From Clostridia bacterium (lineage in GTDB: Bacteria > Bacillota > Clostridia > Peptostreptococcales > Acidaminobacteraceae): a stretch of 64,000 bases of DNA. The notes beneath the pieces were generated by a model that was not told the DNA's origin, did no database searches, and saw only the letters and a program-made list of their open reading frames with translations. A program made the translations under genes and the position numbers. Location of the stretch: contig JAFGVN010000002.1 of NCBI GenBank assembly GCA_016937975.1, positions 20,915 to 84,914 on the forward strand. Direction: 5' to 3'. Shown here one piece after another: positions 1 through 8,689 of the stretch. The stretch's first letter is position 1. Every line of letters begins with the position of its first letter.

Positions 1-39
1 CGCATAAAGGTTTCATGGGTTTCAATATAATTTTTTATA

Positions 40-915
40 CTAATACTCTTTACTGGTTTGATAGTCACGTACATCCTTTCTTAATTTATAAGGCACATTA
101 TAGGCCACAAAAATAGAATCTGTACTTGAATCCACAATATACCATTCATCATCAATCAAGATTTCATTCCAAGCATGATATACCGGTGTAAAAGTACTGT
201 ACCCTTTAATCAGTTTTGAAGGTACCTCCACTGAACGTAACATGGAAGCCAATAAAGCTGCAAAATCATAGCAAATACCTTTTCCATCCAACAAAGTATC
301 ATCTGGGTTTGGTACATACAAATTCGACAAGGTTGCTGCTTTTTCATAGTCATAGGAGATATTGTGCACCACATAATCATGAATAGAGTTCAACTTATCT
401 ATTGGAGTTTCATCATTTTCAGTAAGCACTTGTGCAAGTATGGTGGATTCTGATTCAATATTCCAGTTTACAGTTTGAGATTGACTGAGAAAAACTGCAT
501 TTTCTTCCAAGGTTAAATCAAAATTTTTCGTGCTTAACTGACGATATCTTCTGCCATCAGTTGAACCTAAAATACTGATTTTGTAAATACCGCTACCCAT
601 TTGCAAAGGAAATGTTTCAATATCTTTTAAAAGATTATATATATATTCTTTTTCATCCTTCTCAATAACGACTTTGATGTGTTCATAGTTAATTCCGGTC
701 CCATTAATAACCACATTCGCCTCTATAACATTAACAGTCATATCCAGCACATTTAAGAAATATGCTTGCTTCGTAAAAGTTAAAAACATAATACCAAGTG
801 GATCTTGGTCAACAATAAAGGTTTCAGTTTCACCAATTTTTTGCCACTGATTATCGCCATAGACAGGTATAACCAACAAACTCGAAATCACTAATATTAG
901 AATTATTTTTTTCAT
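40..915 (-). CDS. Secreted transglutaminase-like (papain-fold) protein
   Basis: Exported protein with a C-terminal transglutaminase-like domain; such domains act as cysteine peptidases or crosslinkers at the cell surface, but the substrate here is unknown. A hydrophobic signal peptide fills the first 20 residues. The catalytic triad is visible as Cys in GKGICYDF (about residue 215), His in VYHAWNE (about 247) and Asp in WYIVDSS (about 262). An AGAAGGG box lies 9 nt before the ATG at 915 and directly against the upstream in-frame ATG at 924, so I prefer 915. It is the last gene seen of the pilus operon, 14 nt after the preceding pilin-like gene, which suggests a role in pilus or envelope processing (inference). 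Confidence 0.8.
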   Translation of the reverse strand: MKKIILILVISSLLVIPVYGDNQWQKIGETETFIVDQDPLGIMFLTFTKQAYFLNVLDMTVNVIEANVVINGTGINYEHIKVVIEKDEKEYIYNLLKDIETFPLQMGSGIYKISILGSTDGRRYRQLSTKNFDLTLEENAVFLSQSQTVNWNIESESTILAQVLTENDETPIDKLNSIHDYVVHNISYDYEKAATLSNLYVPNPDDTLLDGKGICYDFAALLASMLRSVEVPSKLIKGYSTFTPVYHAWNEILIDDEWYIVDSSTDSIFVAYNVPYKLRKDVRDYQTSKEY

Positions 916-929
916 AACCCACATCCCTT

Positions 930-1427
930 CTATTGCTCTGGTGCATAAGGAACTCCAAATTCAATATCCTTGTACTCAAATAAATCTTGAGTTTGTAAAT
1001 ACTGATTGATTTCAAAATTATTAGATGTCAAAAATGCTTCATCTGACAATGTGTCAGATGGTATGTAACAAGTAATGTCCATATCAATGTACTTCTGATA
1101 GTCGCCTTGATCTTTTGAAACTGAAATGAAAACGTGTTGGAAATCTTCATATTGATCATTAATCAATTCTTTATAATAATTACTTCTTGTCATATCACCT
1201 TTAGGCGATTCAACCACAAGTTCTTTTAACCCTTGTAGGGCTTCGTCAAAATTGGATAAGGCTACAGCAGCATCTGCTTCCAAAACATAATACTCTTCAA
1301 GCCAATCTATTTTTTTATCTGATAAGGTTTCACTGGATAATGTAGCAGTTAGAATCGTTAGACCAAACACCATCAAAACAACCATCATCATAATAATCAA
1401 TACAGATGTAGCACCTTTATTATTCAT
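930..1427 (-). CDS. Pilus-assembly (PilX-like) membrane protein
   Basis: Small protein with one N-terminal membrane segment (about residues 8-30, starting NNKGATSVLIIMM) and a polar, acidic outer domain. This is the layout of PilX-type minor pilus components, although no clean GFTLIE prepilin site is present. The ATG at 1427 is chosen because AAGGAG sits 7 nt upstream; the longer frame from 1445 lacks a site. It begins 4 nt after the stop of the prepilin gene and lies in the pilT-pilC operon. The specific function is inferred from size, topology and position only. Confidence 0.6.
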   Translation of the reverse strand: MNNKGATSVLIIMMMVVLMVFGLTILTATLSSETLSDKKIDWLEEYYVLEADAAVALSNFDEALQGLKELVVESPKGDMTRSNYYKELINDQYEDFQHVFISVSKDQGDYQKYIDMDITCYIPSDTLSDEAFLTSNNFEINQYLQTQDLFEYKDIEFGVPYAPEQ

Positions 1428-1431
1428 CTGA

Positions 1432-1824
1432 TCACTCCTTACCAAAATAGTGTTTTGTTTCTAACCTTACGATGATTTCACCATCATCATTGGTGAGTTG
1501 AACAAATATATCATATAATCTACCAAAACCTTCTTCATTTTTTTTACACGAAGCCTTTAAGGTATAAACCGCCTCTTGAGGAGTTGTTTCATTGAACTTT
1601 GCATCATAATATATGAGTTGCTCCTTCTGAATATTATGATAATCTGACTTGATGTGTTCAGTTAAATTTGCAACTTTTATACTTGCAACATCCTGTACAT
1701 CTATATGCTTTTCCAAATCATAAGATGCGAACAAAAGTTTTAGCATAATTAAACTTACGATACTCAGAAAAGCCACTGAAAAAATAATCTCTATTAACGT
1801 AAATCCTTGCTTATTCTTGTACAT
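1432..1824 (-). CDS. Type IV prepilin-like protein
   Basis: Classic type III signal sequence: a short basic leader MYKNKQG, then FTLIEIIFSVAFLS, with cleavage expected after Gly7, Glu at mature position 5 and a hydrophobic helix that packs into the pilus core. A small globular domain follows, for 130 residues in all, which fits a minor pilin or pseudopilin. AAAGGAG lies 6 nt before the ATG. The gene overlaps the upstream DUF4860-like gene by 14 nt, implying translational coupling. It should need a prepilin peptidase, which is not in this window. Confidence 0.85.
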   Translation of the reverse strand: MYKNKQGFTLIEIIFSVAFLSIVSLIMLKLLFASYDLEKHIDVQDVASIKVANLTEHIKSDYHNIQKEQLIYYDAKFNETTPQEAVYTLKASCKKNEEGFGRLYDIFVQLTNDDGEIIVRLETKHYFGKE

Positions 1825-2308
1825 CTATAACTCCTTTCGATCGAAAGGCAATATATTGATCTAACAAAATATCTTCTCCATGAAGCTCATAAATGATTTC
1901 CATAGTAATGCCATTAGGTTCCAAGGTGAAATCTAAGTAATCTAGGGCTACCAAAGGCATACTTAATTCAATTGTAGGTGCTTCATCTGTATAGCACTCA
2001 TATAACATACCATCGTAAAAGAAAATATAGGTCTCAAAACCCAAATCATTTTTAATGACTAAAGCTTCTTTTCCTTCAACGCTATTATCAATTAATTGTA
2101 TCCCATTTTTTTGATCACTCTGACGTATTCTTTTGTTGATATAAGATAGCGCAATCCGACTATTTTCATCTTGGGATTTATTTTCTGTAACACGTTCAAA
2201 AGCGAGTTTACCCTGTATAATAATCAATGAAGTCGCAGCAGTAAAGACCACCATAAGAAGCATCACGAGAAAAGATTCAATTGCACTGTTATGATTATAT
2301 TTTTTCAC
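1811..2308 (-). CDS. DUF4860-like pseudopilin family protein
   Basis: 165-residue protein with one N-terminal membrane helix (about 13-33, beginning IESFLVMLLMVVFTAATS) and a soluble domain containing an ALSYINKRIRQ stretch. This resembles DUF4860, a family I associate with clostridial pilus operons. The start is GTG at 2308, supported by AGGAGG 5 nt upstream; no nearby ATG competes. Its 3' end overlaps the next prepilin gene. The family assignment is from memory of sequence character and has not been searched. Confidence 0.6.
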   Translation of the reverse strand: MKKYNHNSAIESFLVMLLMVVFTAATSLIIIQGKLAFERVTENKSQDENSRIALSYINKRIRQSDQKNGIQLIDNSVEGKEALVIKNDLGFETYIFFYDGMLYECYTDEAPTIELSMPLVALDYLDFTLEPNGITMEIIYELHGEDILLDQYIAFRSKGVIDVQE

Positions 2309-2317
2309 TTGATCCTC

Positions 2318-2638
2318 CTATTTATAATCTAATCGTATGAAAATTTGAATCAAAGGTTTGATATTTTCTGCAACAGGTTCATACTCATAAATATACTTTT
2401 CTTCATTTAAGATTAGACCATAGTGATCAGCCAAGTACTGAATATTAGGGGGATATGCTCCTTCTGTTGCATAACACTGAATGACATATTCATTGACCAA
2501 AGCTTTAACTCTAGTGGTTTCTGCATCTGTTACATCATTTTTTATGCCACTAATTCCATTGATTACAAATACCAATAGTAAAACTGATATGAGCACCATA
2601 ATGAACAACTGGATATTTTTTATTCGTTGTACATTCAT
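2318..2638 (-). CDS. Small pseudopilin-like membrane protein
   Basis: 106-residue protein with one hydrophobic helix (about 9-29) and a short outer domain with two Cys. The segment EGAYPPNIQYLADHYGL is reminiscent of the GxYP region in small pilin-like domains. There is no canonical prepilin cleavage motif. AGGAGG lies 5 nt before the ATG. It sits between pilC and the DUF4860-like gene with gaps of about 9 nt, so it is co-transcribed and probably a minor component of the same pilus machine. Confidence 0.55.
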   Translation of the reverse strand: MNVQRIKNIQLFIMVLISVLLLVFVINGISGIKNDVTDAETTRVKALVNEYVIQCYATEGAYPPNIQYLADHYGLILNEEKYIYEYEPVAENIKPLIQIFIRLDYK

Positions 2639-2647
2639 GATAACCTC

Positions 2648-3694
2648 CTAACCGATTGCATTTAAAATATTGATAATCGGTAAAATAACTGAAACTAAAA
2701 TGATACCTATTAAAATGGATAGAATGATAATTAAAAGGGGTTCAATCACTGCAGATACATTATGCAATCTAGCATCTGCTTCATTTTCCATTTCTACAGC
2801 TATTTTCTCTAACATACGATCCATATGTCCTGTCTGCTCTGCTACTGAGAACAATCTGATCATGACACCAGGAAAGATATTGAAGTCCTGAATAACTTCA
2901 GACATTTGAGCACCATCTTTCAATTTACTTGAAGCTTCTTCAAGTAAATTTTCCATATAAAGATTGTTCATAATTGGCTTCAACATGGTCATTGAAATTG
3001 AAAAACTAAATCCACTCTTAATGAGTATTGCCAAATTTCTTGAAAATTTCGTTCCAACTACTGCAGAAACGATGTCTTTATGTATTGGCGTATAAAACTT
3101 TAAGTGGTCTAATTTCAATCTGCCTTTTTCAGTGTTCTTATAAAAATTATATCCAAAGACAATCAGTACAATAATCCCAATGATAATTAAAATATTATGG
3201 GTAAAGAAATCGGAAACGGACATCATAATTTTCGTAAAGAATGGCATTTCTCCACCTAAGGATTCTAAAATATCCGTAAATGTAGGGAATACTTTTACCA
3301 CCAATAAAATAATGACACCTAACATTAAGATAGATAAAACAATTGGATAAGTTAGTGCTGATCTTACTTTTGCTTTCATTTCAATTTCTTTTTCCAAAGT
3401 ATCAGCAATTTGGTTCAGTACACCAACCAAAGAGCCACTCTTCTCCCCTAAAGCAATCATGTTGGTTACAAATGGCGTCAGTAAGTTTTCATATTTTGAC
3501 AAACTTTCACTTAATCCATATCCTTCCTTCAATTGACTTTGAACATTATCAATCATTTGAATCAATTGTATATTCTTTGACTTAGATTGAATTACTTCCA
3601 AACCTGAATGCACTGGTAAATCTGAATCTAAAACCAAAGCCAACTGTCTTGCAAAAATTGCAATTGTTTGATTGTCTAATCTTTTATCTCTCAT
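2648..3694 (-). CDS. pilC: Type IV pilus inner-membrane platform protein PilC/GspF
   Basis: Polytopic platform protein on which the pilus motor ATPases act. The two repeated T2SSF cytoplasmic domains are visible (about residues 10-130 and 210-335), separated by membrane helices near 115-140 and 165-185, with a last helix at the C terminus; the length of about 348 residues is a little short of a typical PilC. The ATG at 3694 is preferred over an adjacent GTG at 3697 because GCGAGG lies about 6 nt upstream of the ATG. It follows pilT by 11 nt. Confidence 0.9.
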   Translation of the reverse strand: MRDKRLDNQTIAIFARQLALVLDSDLPVHSGLEVIQSKSKNIQLIQMIDNVQSQLKEGYGLSESLSKYENLLTPFVTNMIALGEKSGSLVGVLNQIADTLEKEIEMKAKVRSALTYPIVLSILMLGVIILLVVKVFPTFTDILESLGGEMPFFTKIMMSVSDFFTHNILIIIGIIVLIVFGYNFYKNTEKGRLKLDHLKFYTPIHKDIVSAVVGTKFSRNLAILIKSGFSFSISMTMLKPIMNNLYMENLLEEASSKLKDGAQMSEVIQDFNIFPGVMIRLFSVAEQTGHMDRMLEKIAVEMENEADARLHNVSAVIEPLLIIILSILIGIILVSVILPIINILNAIG

Positions 3695-3705
3695 CACATA
3701 CCTCG

Positions 3706-4770
3706 CTATAAATATGAATCAAATAATTGTGAATCAGAAGCTCTTAATCTAGCTTCATCTTCATCAATAATACCTTCCTTGCAAAGTTTGGCTAACTCCC
3801 TTTCCAAAGAATGCATTCCATCACTTCTACCACCTTGAATCAAATTGTTAATTTGATAATGTTTACCCTCTCGAATAAGATTTCTAATAGCTGGTGTCAT
3901 GACCATAATTTCACAAGCCAACACCATGCCCTCTCGATCTTTTCTAGGAATAAGATGCTGCGTAATAACGCCTTCCAAAGTTGTTGCTAATTGGCTTCTA
4001 ATTTGATCTTGTTGACTCAATGGAAATCCATCAATAATACGGTCAATACTTTTTACAGCACCACTGGTATGTAACGTTGAAAAAACCAAATGGCCTGTTT
4101 CTGCAGCGGTTAAAACCACTGCTATGGTTTCCATATCACGCATTTCACCAACCATGATGACATCTGGATCTTCCCTTAAAGCACCTCTAAGTGCCGAAAC
4201 AAATGAATTAGCATCACTACCAACTTCCTTTTGGGTTACCAAACTACGATTGTGTTTATGCAAGTATTCAACAGGATCCTCTATGGTCGTAATATGGTAA
4301 TCGTATTCTTTATTGACTACAGCAATTAAGCTAGCTAAAGTCGTTGATTTACCACTGCCTGTGGCACCAGTAATTATGACTAATCCTTTTTTCTTTGTTG
4401 TAAATCTAAGAACATCTTCTGGTAATCTTAAGGATTCAATATCTGGAATTTCAAGAGGCAAAGAACGAATCGCTATGGCTACAGTACCTCTTTGCAAATA
4501 AAAGTTACATCTAAAACGACCTAATCTTGGAATAGAATAGGACATATCTACGGTTTTGTTTCTTTCTAATTCCATTTTCTTTTTTTCTGACAAATACTGA
4601 TCCACAATAGCTTCCACCACAGGTGGTTTTACGATTTCAGTCCCCTCTATTGGTCTCAATCTGGAATTGACACGTATTAAAGGCTTGCTACCAACACAAA
4701 TGTGAAGATCGGTACCATGATGTTTCATCGTTTCTTCTAATAAATATTCTATATATCTGTTATCTTCCAT
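3706..4770 (-). CDS. pilT: Type IV pilus retraction ATPase PilT
   Basis: Hexameric ATPase that depolymerises pili and powers twitching. Seen in the sequence: Walker A GATGSGKST (135-143), the TTIEDPVE Asp box, VGEMRD near 208-212, a His box (STLHTSGA) and the PilT-specific AIRNLIR motif (294-300). This last motif separates PilT from the assembly ATPase PilB. Length (354) is typical. The start is preceded by a long purine-rich AGGAGAAGG site. It is the first gene of the pilus operon; no pilB is present in the window, so the extension motor must lie elsewhere. Confidence 0.95.
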   Translation of the reverse strand: MEDNRYIEYLLEETMKHHGTDLHICVGSKPLIRVNSRLRPIEGTEIVKPPVVEAIVDQYLSEKKKMELERNKTVDMSYSIPRLGRFRCNFYLQRGTVAIAIRSLPLEIPDIESLRLPEDVLRFTTKKKGLVIITGATGSGKSTTLASLIAVVNKEYDYHITTIEDPVEYLHKHNRSLVTQKEVGSDANSFVSALRGALREDPDVIMVGEMRDMETIAVVLTAAETGHLVFSTLHTSGAVKSIDRIIDGFPLSQQDQIRSQLATTLEGVITQHLIPRKDREGMVLACEIMVMTPAIRNLIREGKHYQINNLIQGGRSDGMHSLERELAKLCKEGIIDEDEARLRASDSQLFDSYL

Positions 4771-5085
4771 AACACCTTCTCCTAAGTCAATATTTTATAA
4801 ATTATCTATACCCAATTTATTGAAACTATAAGCATTTACAACTGAAATGTCCTATTAAGATTAAATGACAATGCCTTTGAGTGATACTTATTTCATACCA
4901 CTTTATATTGGATTAATTCATTAATATGAATACATTTTACTAAATTCATATGAATTTCAACCATCTTTCTCACAGTATTTCTATTCCTTCATTGCCATAA
5001 TAATATAACTTATACAAGTTCTATTGGGAAAAAAACATTCAAGGAAAACTACTCTCTTTAAAAAAAGTTTAAGATTTGTAGAAAA
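4771..5085. other. AT-rich intergenic region upstream of pilT
   Basis: No gene is supported here. The pilT ribosome-binding site is at its left end and the terminator of the response-regulator operon at its right end. A perfect 16-bp palindrome AAATTCATATGAATTT lies at 4942-4957 and could bind a regulator. I looked for a c-di-GMP-I riboswitch core, which often precedes pilus genes, and did not find one. No convincing -35/-10 pair stands out. Confidence 0.5.
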
Positions 5086-5108
5086 TAAAAAAGAAGTCCG
5101 AAGACCTC
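5086..5108 (-). terminator. Rho-independent terminator of the kinase/regulator operon
   Basis: On the minus strand GAGGTC-TTCG-GACTTC folds into a 6-bp stem (one G-U) closed by a UUCG tetraloop, then TTTTTTATTTT. It directly follows the response-regulator stop codon. Confidence 0.85.
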
Positions 5109-5795
5109 TTAAACTCTAAATCGATATCCTGCACCCCAAACAGTTTCAAAAAATGGTGTTTGAGTCGTCGAATGTTTATCAATTTTATCTCTTAATTTTC
5201 CTATGTGTACCGTTACCGTTGCCCCATCACCAAAATAATCCATGCCCCAAATTTGATCTAAGAGTTGCTCTTTAGAAAAAACTTTATTGGGGTGATTCGC
5301 CATAAAGTAGAGCAAATCATATTCCGTAACCGTTAGTTGTACAGATTCATTTCCTATAGTTACTTCTCTAGCTTCATGGTTAATGATTAAGTTCCGTATG
5401 GCTAGAAGTGGCGTCGATTCATCTTTAACCAATCGTTCATAGTTGGAAAGATGGGCTTTCACTCTTGCAACTAATTGTCCCGGACTAAAAGGCTTAGTAA
5501 TATAATCGTTAGCACCTAATCCAAAACCCCTAATGATATCAAAATCCTCTTTTCTCGACGAAACCATAAGCATAGGAATATTCATACTTCCTCTGATTGC
5601 CTTCATGATATCAAAACCATTCATGCCAGGCAACATTAAATCCAAGATAATCAAATCATAGTTTTTTGTTTTAGCCATCTTTAATCCTGTAAGTCCATCT
5701 TTTCCAATATCTACATGATAACCTTCAAATTCCAAATAATCTTTTTCTAATTCTGCTATGGTGACTTCATCTTCGATGATTAATATCTTCTTCAT
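5109..5795 (-). CDS. OmpR/PhoB-family response regulator
   Basis: Two-domain DNA-binding regulator of 228 residues. The receiver domain (1-120) has the acidic pocket E8-D9, phosphoacceptor Asp52 in LIILDLMLPG, switch Ser79 and Lys101 in YITKPF. The C-terminal winged helix (about 130-226) ends in the usual WGAGYRF motif. The gene overlaps the 3' end of the kinase gene by 29 nt and ends at a terminator. It is the last gene of an operon with an ABC exporter and a secreted protein. The TTTTAGA repeats at the operon promoter are candidate target sites (inference). Confidence 0.93.
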   Translation of the reverse strand: MKKILIIEDEVTIAELEKDYLEFEGYHVDIGKDGLTGLKMAKTKNYDLIILDLMLPGMNGFDIMKAIRGSMNIPMLMVSSRKEDFDIIRGFGLGANDYITKPFSPGQLVARVKAHLSNYERLVKDESTPLLAIRNLIINHEAREVTIGNESVQLTVTEYDLLYFMANHPNKVFSKEQLLDQIWGMDYFGDGATVTVHIGKLRDKIDKHSTTQTPFFETVWGAGYRFRV

Positions 5796-7254
5796 TTAGT
5801 TCCCTCAAATCTGTACTTAAAAGGATGGTGATGGTCGTCCCTTCACCTAAACAACTTTCAGCATAAATATGGCCTTTATGCTGTTCAACGATTTGTTTTG
5901 CAATAGCCAAACCCAATCCAGTACCACCAGTATCTAAATTTCTTGATTCATCCACACGATAGAATCTATCAAAGATAAAGGGTAACTGTTCTTCCGGGAT
6001 CCCTTGACCATTATCCGATATGTCAATTTTAATAAAACGGTCCTGTTTCTTAATCCCTATTTGAATCTCTTGATTTTCCTTGTCCATATACTTCATAGCG
6101 TTATGAATAATATTTACAAAAACACGTTTCATCTTCTGACCATCCATATAGACTGGAAATTTTTCTTCTGAAAGGGATAAATTAATGTGATGTAAATCAT
6201 CATCCCATCCAAGTTTCATTTCAGTATAAATTTCTTCAATAAAGGCTTTGAAATCATATGGGTTCATTTCAAAAGGCAGTTTATTCAAATCCAGTTTAGA
6301 GAATAAAAACAAGTCATCAATCAATTGATCCATATCATTGGATTTTTGATATATTACATTTAAATATTTTTCTAACTTCTCTGGTGTGTTGGCTACACCG
6401 TCACGTATCCCCTCAATGTGTCCCTTTATAGATGTAATCGGTGTTTTCAAATCGTGACTGATGCTTGAAATCAGTTCTTTTCGATTCTCTTCGAACTGAA
6501 TTTGCTTTTCAATAGAACTTTTCAATTCCCTTCTCATAACATCAAAGTAGCCTATTACTTCACCAATTTCATTGTTGGTCTTAGCTTTCAATTCAAAGTC
6601 CAAATCCCCATTTTTTATATGATTAACACCATATTTCAATTGTCGAATAGGTTTTATGATATCTTTAGTTAGAATTAGTATTAAAGGGACCATAATCAAA
6701 CATAAAATTATAAAAACCCCTCCAAAGAAAACTTGACCCCCTTCACTTCTTAACACTTCCATATTGGAAATATCAAATAAGAAATAATAGGTCACTGGAT
6801 CAGTGGTTTCATTAAAAGTATAATCTGCATAGAAATACCTTTTACTGCCTACTGTAATGATATTGTCGTTATTGTTATGATTATCGTCCAATTGATCTGG
6901 AATGAGTTTCTCATACAATGCTTCAGAATCAATGATTTCTTCATTGAAGTTGAAGTATTGATTTTCATAAGAAACAACAACACCACCATTAAAGAAATCC
7001 GATGCTTTTGTAAGTTCTTCAATGAACTTTGGATCATTAAGGTTTTCTGGGTGATGTTCTTCTTGATATTTCAACTCTGCAAGGTACTCAATGACTTTTT
7101 TTCCAATGAAAGTGCCATTATTATCAGGAAATAAAACCTCTGATGCAGAAGTAAAAAATTCAGTTATCATAGCTATTCCAGTACCAATCAAGATCATTGC
7201 ACTGATTACTACTAGAATAGCGTATGTGAGTACGAGTTTTACTCGAATTGACAT
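5767..7254 (-). CDS. Membrane sensor histidine kinase
   Basis: 495-residue sensor: TM1 at about 8-30, an extracytoplasmic domain of about 140 residues rich in Asn/Asp/Glu, TM2 at about 174-197, a HAMP linker (198-250), HisKA with the phosphorylated His267 in SSISHDLKTP, and HATPase_c with N, G1 (DNGQGIP) and G2 (GTGLGLAI) boxes. It should phosphorylate the regulator encoded next, with which it overlaps by 29 nt. It overlaps the upstream permease gene by 16 nt, so exporter and sensor are translationally coupled. The signal is unknown; the acidic sensor loop suggests a cation or a cationic compound, which is inference. Confidence 0.93.
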   Translation of the reverse strand: MSIRVKLVLTYAILVVISAMILIGTGIAMITEFFTSASEVLFPDNNGTFIGKKVIEYLAELKYQEEHHPENLNDPKFIEELTKASDFFNGGVVVSYENQYFNFNEEIIDSEALYEKLIPDQLDDNHNNNDNIITVGSKRYFYADYTFNETTDPVTYYFLFDISNMEVLRSEGGQVFFGGVFIILCLIMVPLILILTKDIIKPIRQLKYGVNHIKNGDLDFELKAKTNNEIGEVIGYFDVMRRELKSSIEKQIQFEENRKELISSISHDLKTPITSIKGHIEGIRDGVANTPEKLEKYLNVIYQKSNDMDQLIDDLFLFSKLDLNKLPFEMNPYDFKAFIEEIYTEMKLGWDDDLHHINLSLSEEKFPVYMDGQKMKRVFVNIIHNAMKYMDKENQEIQIGIKKQDRFIKIDISDNGQGIPEEQLPFIFDRFYRVDESRNLDTGGTGLGLAIAKQIVEQHKGHIYAESCLGEGTTITILLSTDLRELNEEDINHRR

Positions 7255-7976
7255 AATTCATCATCCTTTTTATCAAATATTAGTATGCCTGCTGATAGTA
7301 TCATTATATAATAGGCAACTATGGATAACAACTGAATGAGATAACCTGAAAATAGCAAGTGATGGTATTGATCCATGATAGTCGGTAGACTAATTGGTCT
7401 TAAAATAGGGAAATAAATATTCAAAACACCTAAAACAATGTAACTAAAATATCCTAATAATAGTGCCAGTCCATTCGATTTGATTATCAAGGTCAACACT
7501 GCACCTATACTGGCAATTAATCCTAATACCAATAGTGCGCCGAAATAGCTTAATAAACAGCTGCCCAATAATCTAAAACTAATCCAACCATCAAAGATGA
7601 TGCTAATAATAGTACTGTAAACAAACTGAAGTGATAAAATACCAAATAACAAACCAATAATTGCGATGATTTTATAAATGAAAATTTGTGTTTTTTCAAT
7701 GGGCAGTAAAAGCATATTTTTTATGGTTCCTTGTTGAAGTTCAGAACCAAATAAGCTGGATGCCATAAATAAGGAGACCAACGGCAATACAAGCGTCATC
7801 ATTAACTTCAAGGAGCTACTGACAAACTGGCCCTTATTAAAGAGCATGAGACCTCCAAAGGTTTCTGAATAAACATACAAGAATGTAAGTCCAATCAGCA
7901 TTAAGCCATATAGCCCAATCAGTACTTTAATACTCTTTTTCTTCATTTTAAGCCATTCTGCTTTTAAGATATTCAT
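7239..7976 (-). CDS. ABC-2 type transporter permease
   Basis: 245-residue membrane subunit with six predicted helices (near 18-38, 55-75, 105-130, 140-165, 170-190 and 210-232) and the SSLFGSELQQGTIKNMLLLP segment typical of ABC-2 permeases, where a cytoplasmic coupling helix contacts the ATPase. It overlaps the ATPase gene upstream by 29 nt. Such two-gene exporters next to a sensor/regulator pair often act in antimicrobial-peptide or lipid export. The substrate cannot be read from the sequence. Confidence 0.85.
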   Translation of the reverse strand: MNILKAEWLKMKKKSIKVLIGLYGLMLIGLTFLYVYSETFGGLMLFNKGQFVSSSLKLMMTLVLPLVSLFMASSLFGSELQQGTIKNMLLLPIEKTQIFIYKIIAIIGLLFGILSLQFVYSTIISIIFDGWISFRLLGSCLLSYFGALLVLGLIASIGAVLTLIIKSNGLALLLGYFSYIVLGVLNIYFPILRPISLPTIMDQYHHLLFSGYLIQLLSIVAYYIMILSAGILIFDKKDDELCQFE

Positions 7977-8676
7977 GTTGGTCTCCTTTCTTGTACGCTT
8001 CTATTTGAGTGAGATAGAGCTCTTCCAAGTCATGAGTGTCATCAGGCCTAGGTCCCTTGAATAAAGTTTTACCTTCATAGATAATAACCACATGATCAGC
8101 TAACACTGATAAATCACCAACCATATGACTGGATATGAGAATGCTTTTACCTTCATTTTTCAAGTGGGTTAAGATTTGTTTGAAAGCATATTTCACTTCA
8201 ATGTCTAAACCACTAAAAGGTTCGTCTAAAATAAGCAGTTGAGGATTATGAATCATCGCTCTGGCAAAATCCAGTCTTTGCTTCATTCCAGTGGAATAGG
8301 TTTTAACTTTATTATTTTGATGTTCTTTCAGTCCAACCTGTTCAAGGACTTGTTGGATCCTTTCATCTGTAATGGGATAATAGGCTTTCATCAGTTTAAG
8401 ATGTTCAAAACCTGTGAGATAATCATAAAATGCGGGTTTTGAGATCATGGCACCTATGGTTTTTAAACTTTTTTTACGATCAAAGTTCTCATTCAAATAA
8501 ACAATTTGATCATAATCAGAATCTGTTAAATGCAAAATACTTCTCATGGCAGTGGTTTTACCTGCACCGTTTGGACCTAACAACAAAGTGATGGTTCCAG
8601 GTTTGACCTCTAAGTCAAACCCGAAAATCCCTTTATTGTGATCATACCGTTTTGTTAAATTTTGAATAGATAACAT
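7948..8676 (-). CDS. ABC transporter ATP-binding protein
   Basis: Nucleotide-binding subunit, partner of the following permease. Walker A LLGPNGAGKTT (about 31-41), a Q-loop region, the variant signature YSTGMKQRL in place of LSGGQ, Walker B LLILDEPFSGLD and the switch His in ISSHMVGDL are all present. The ATG at 8676 is chosen because AGAGG lies 9 nt upstream; a GTG six bases earlier sits too close to that site. It begins 13 nt after the secreted-protein gene. Confidence 0.9.
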   Translation of the reverse strand: MLSIQNLTKRYDHNKGIFGFDLEVKPGTITLLLGPNGAGKTTAMRSILHLTDSDYDQIVYLNENFDRKKSLKTIGAMISKPAFYDYLTGFEHLKLMKAYYPITDERIQQVLEQVGLKEHQNNKVKTYSTGMKQRLDFARAMIHNPQLLILDEPFSGLDIEVKYAFKQILTHLKNEGKSILISSHMVGDLSVLADHVVIIYEGKTLFKGPRPDDTHDLEELYLTQIEAYKKGDQHEYLKSRMA

Positions 8677-8689
8677 GATCACTCACCTC

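Noticed and set aside
4771..5085. c-di-GMP riboswitch before the pilus operon
   Set aside because: No GEMM core sequence is present.
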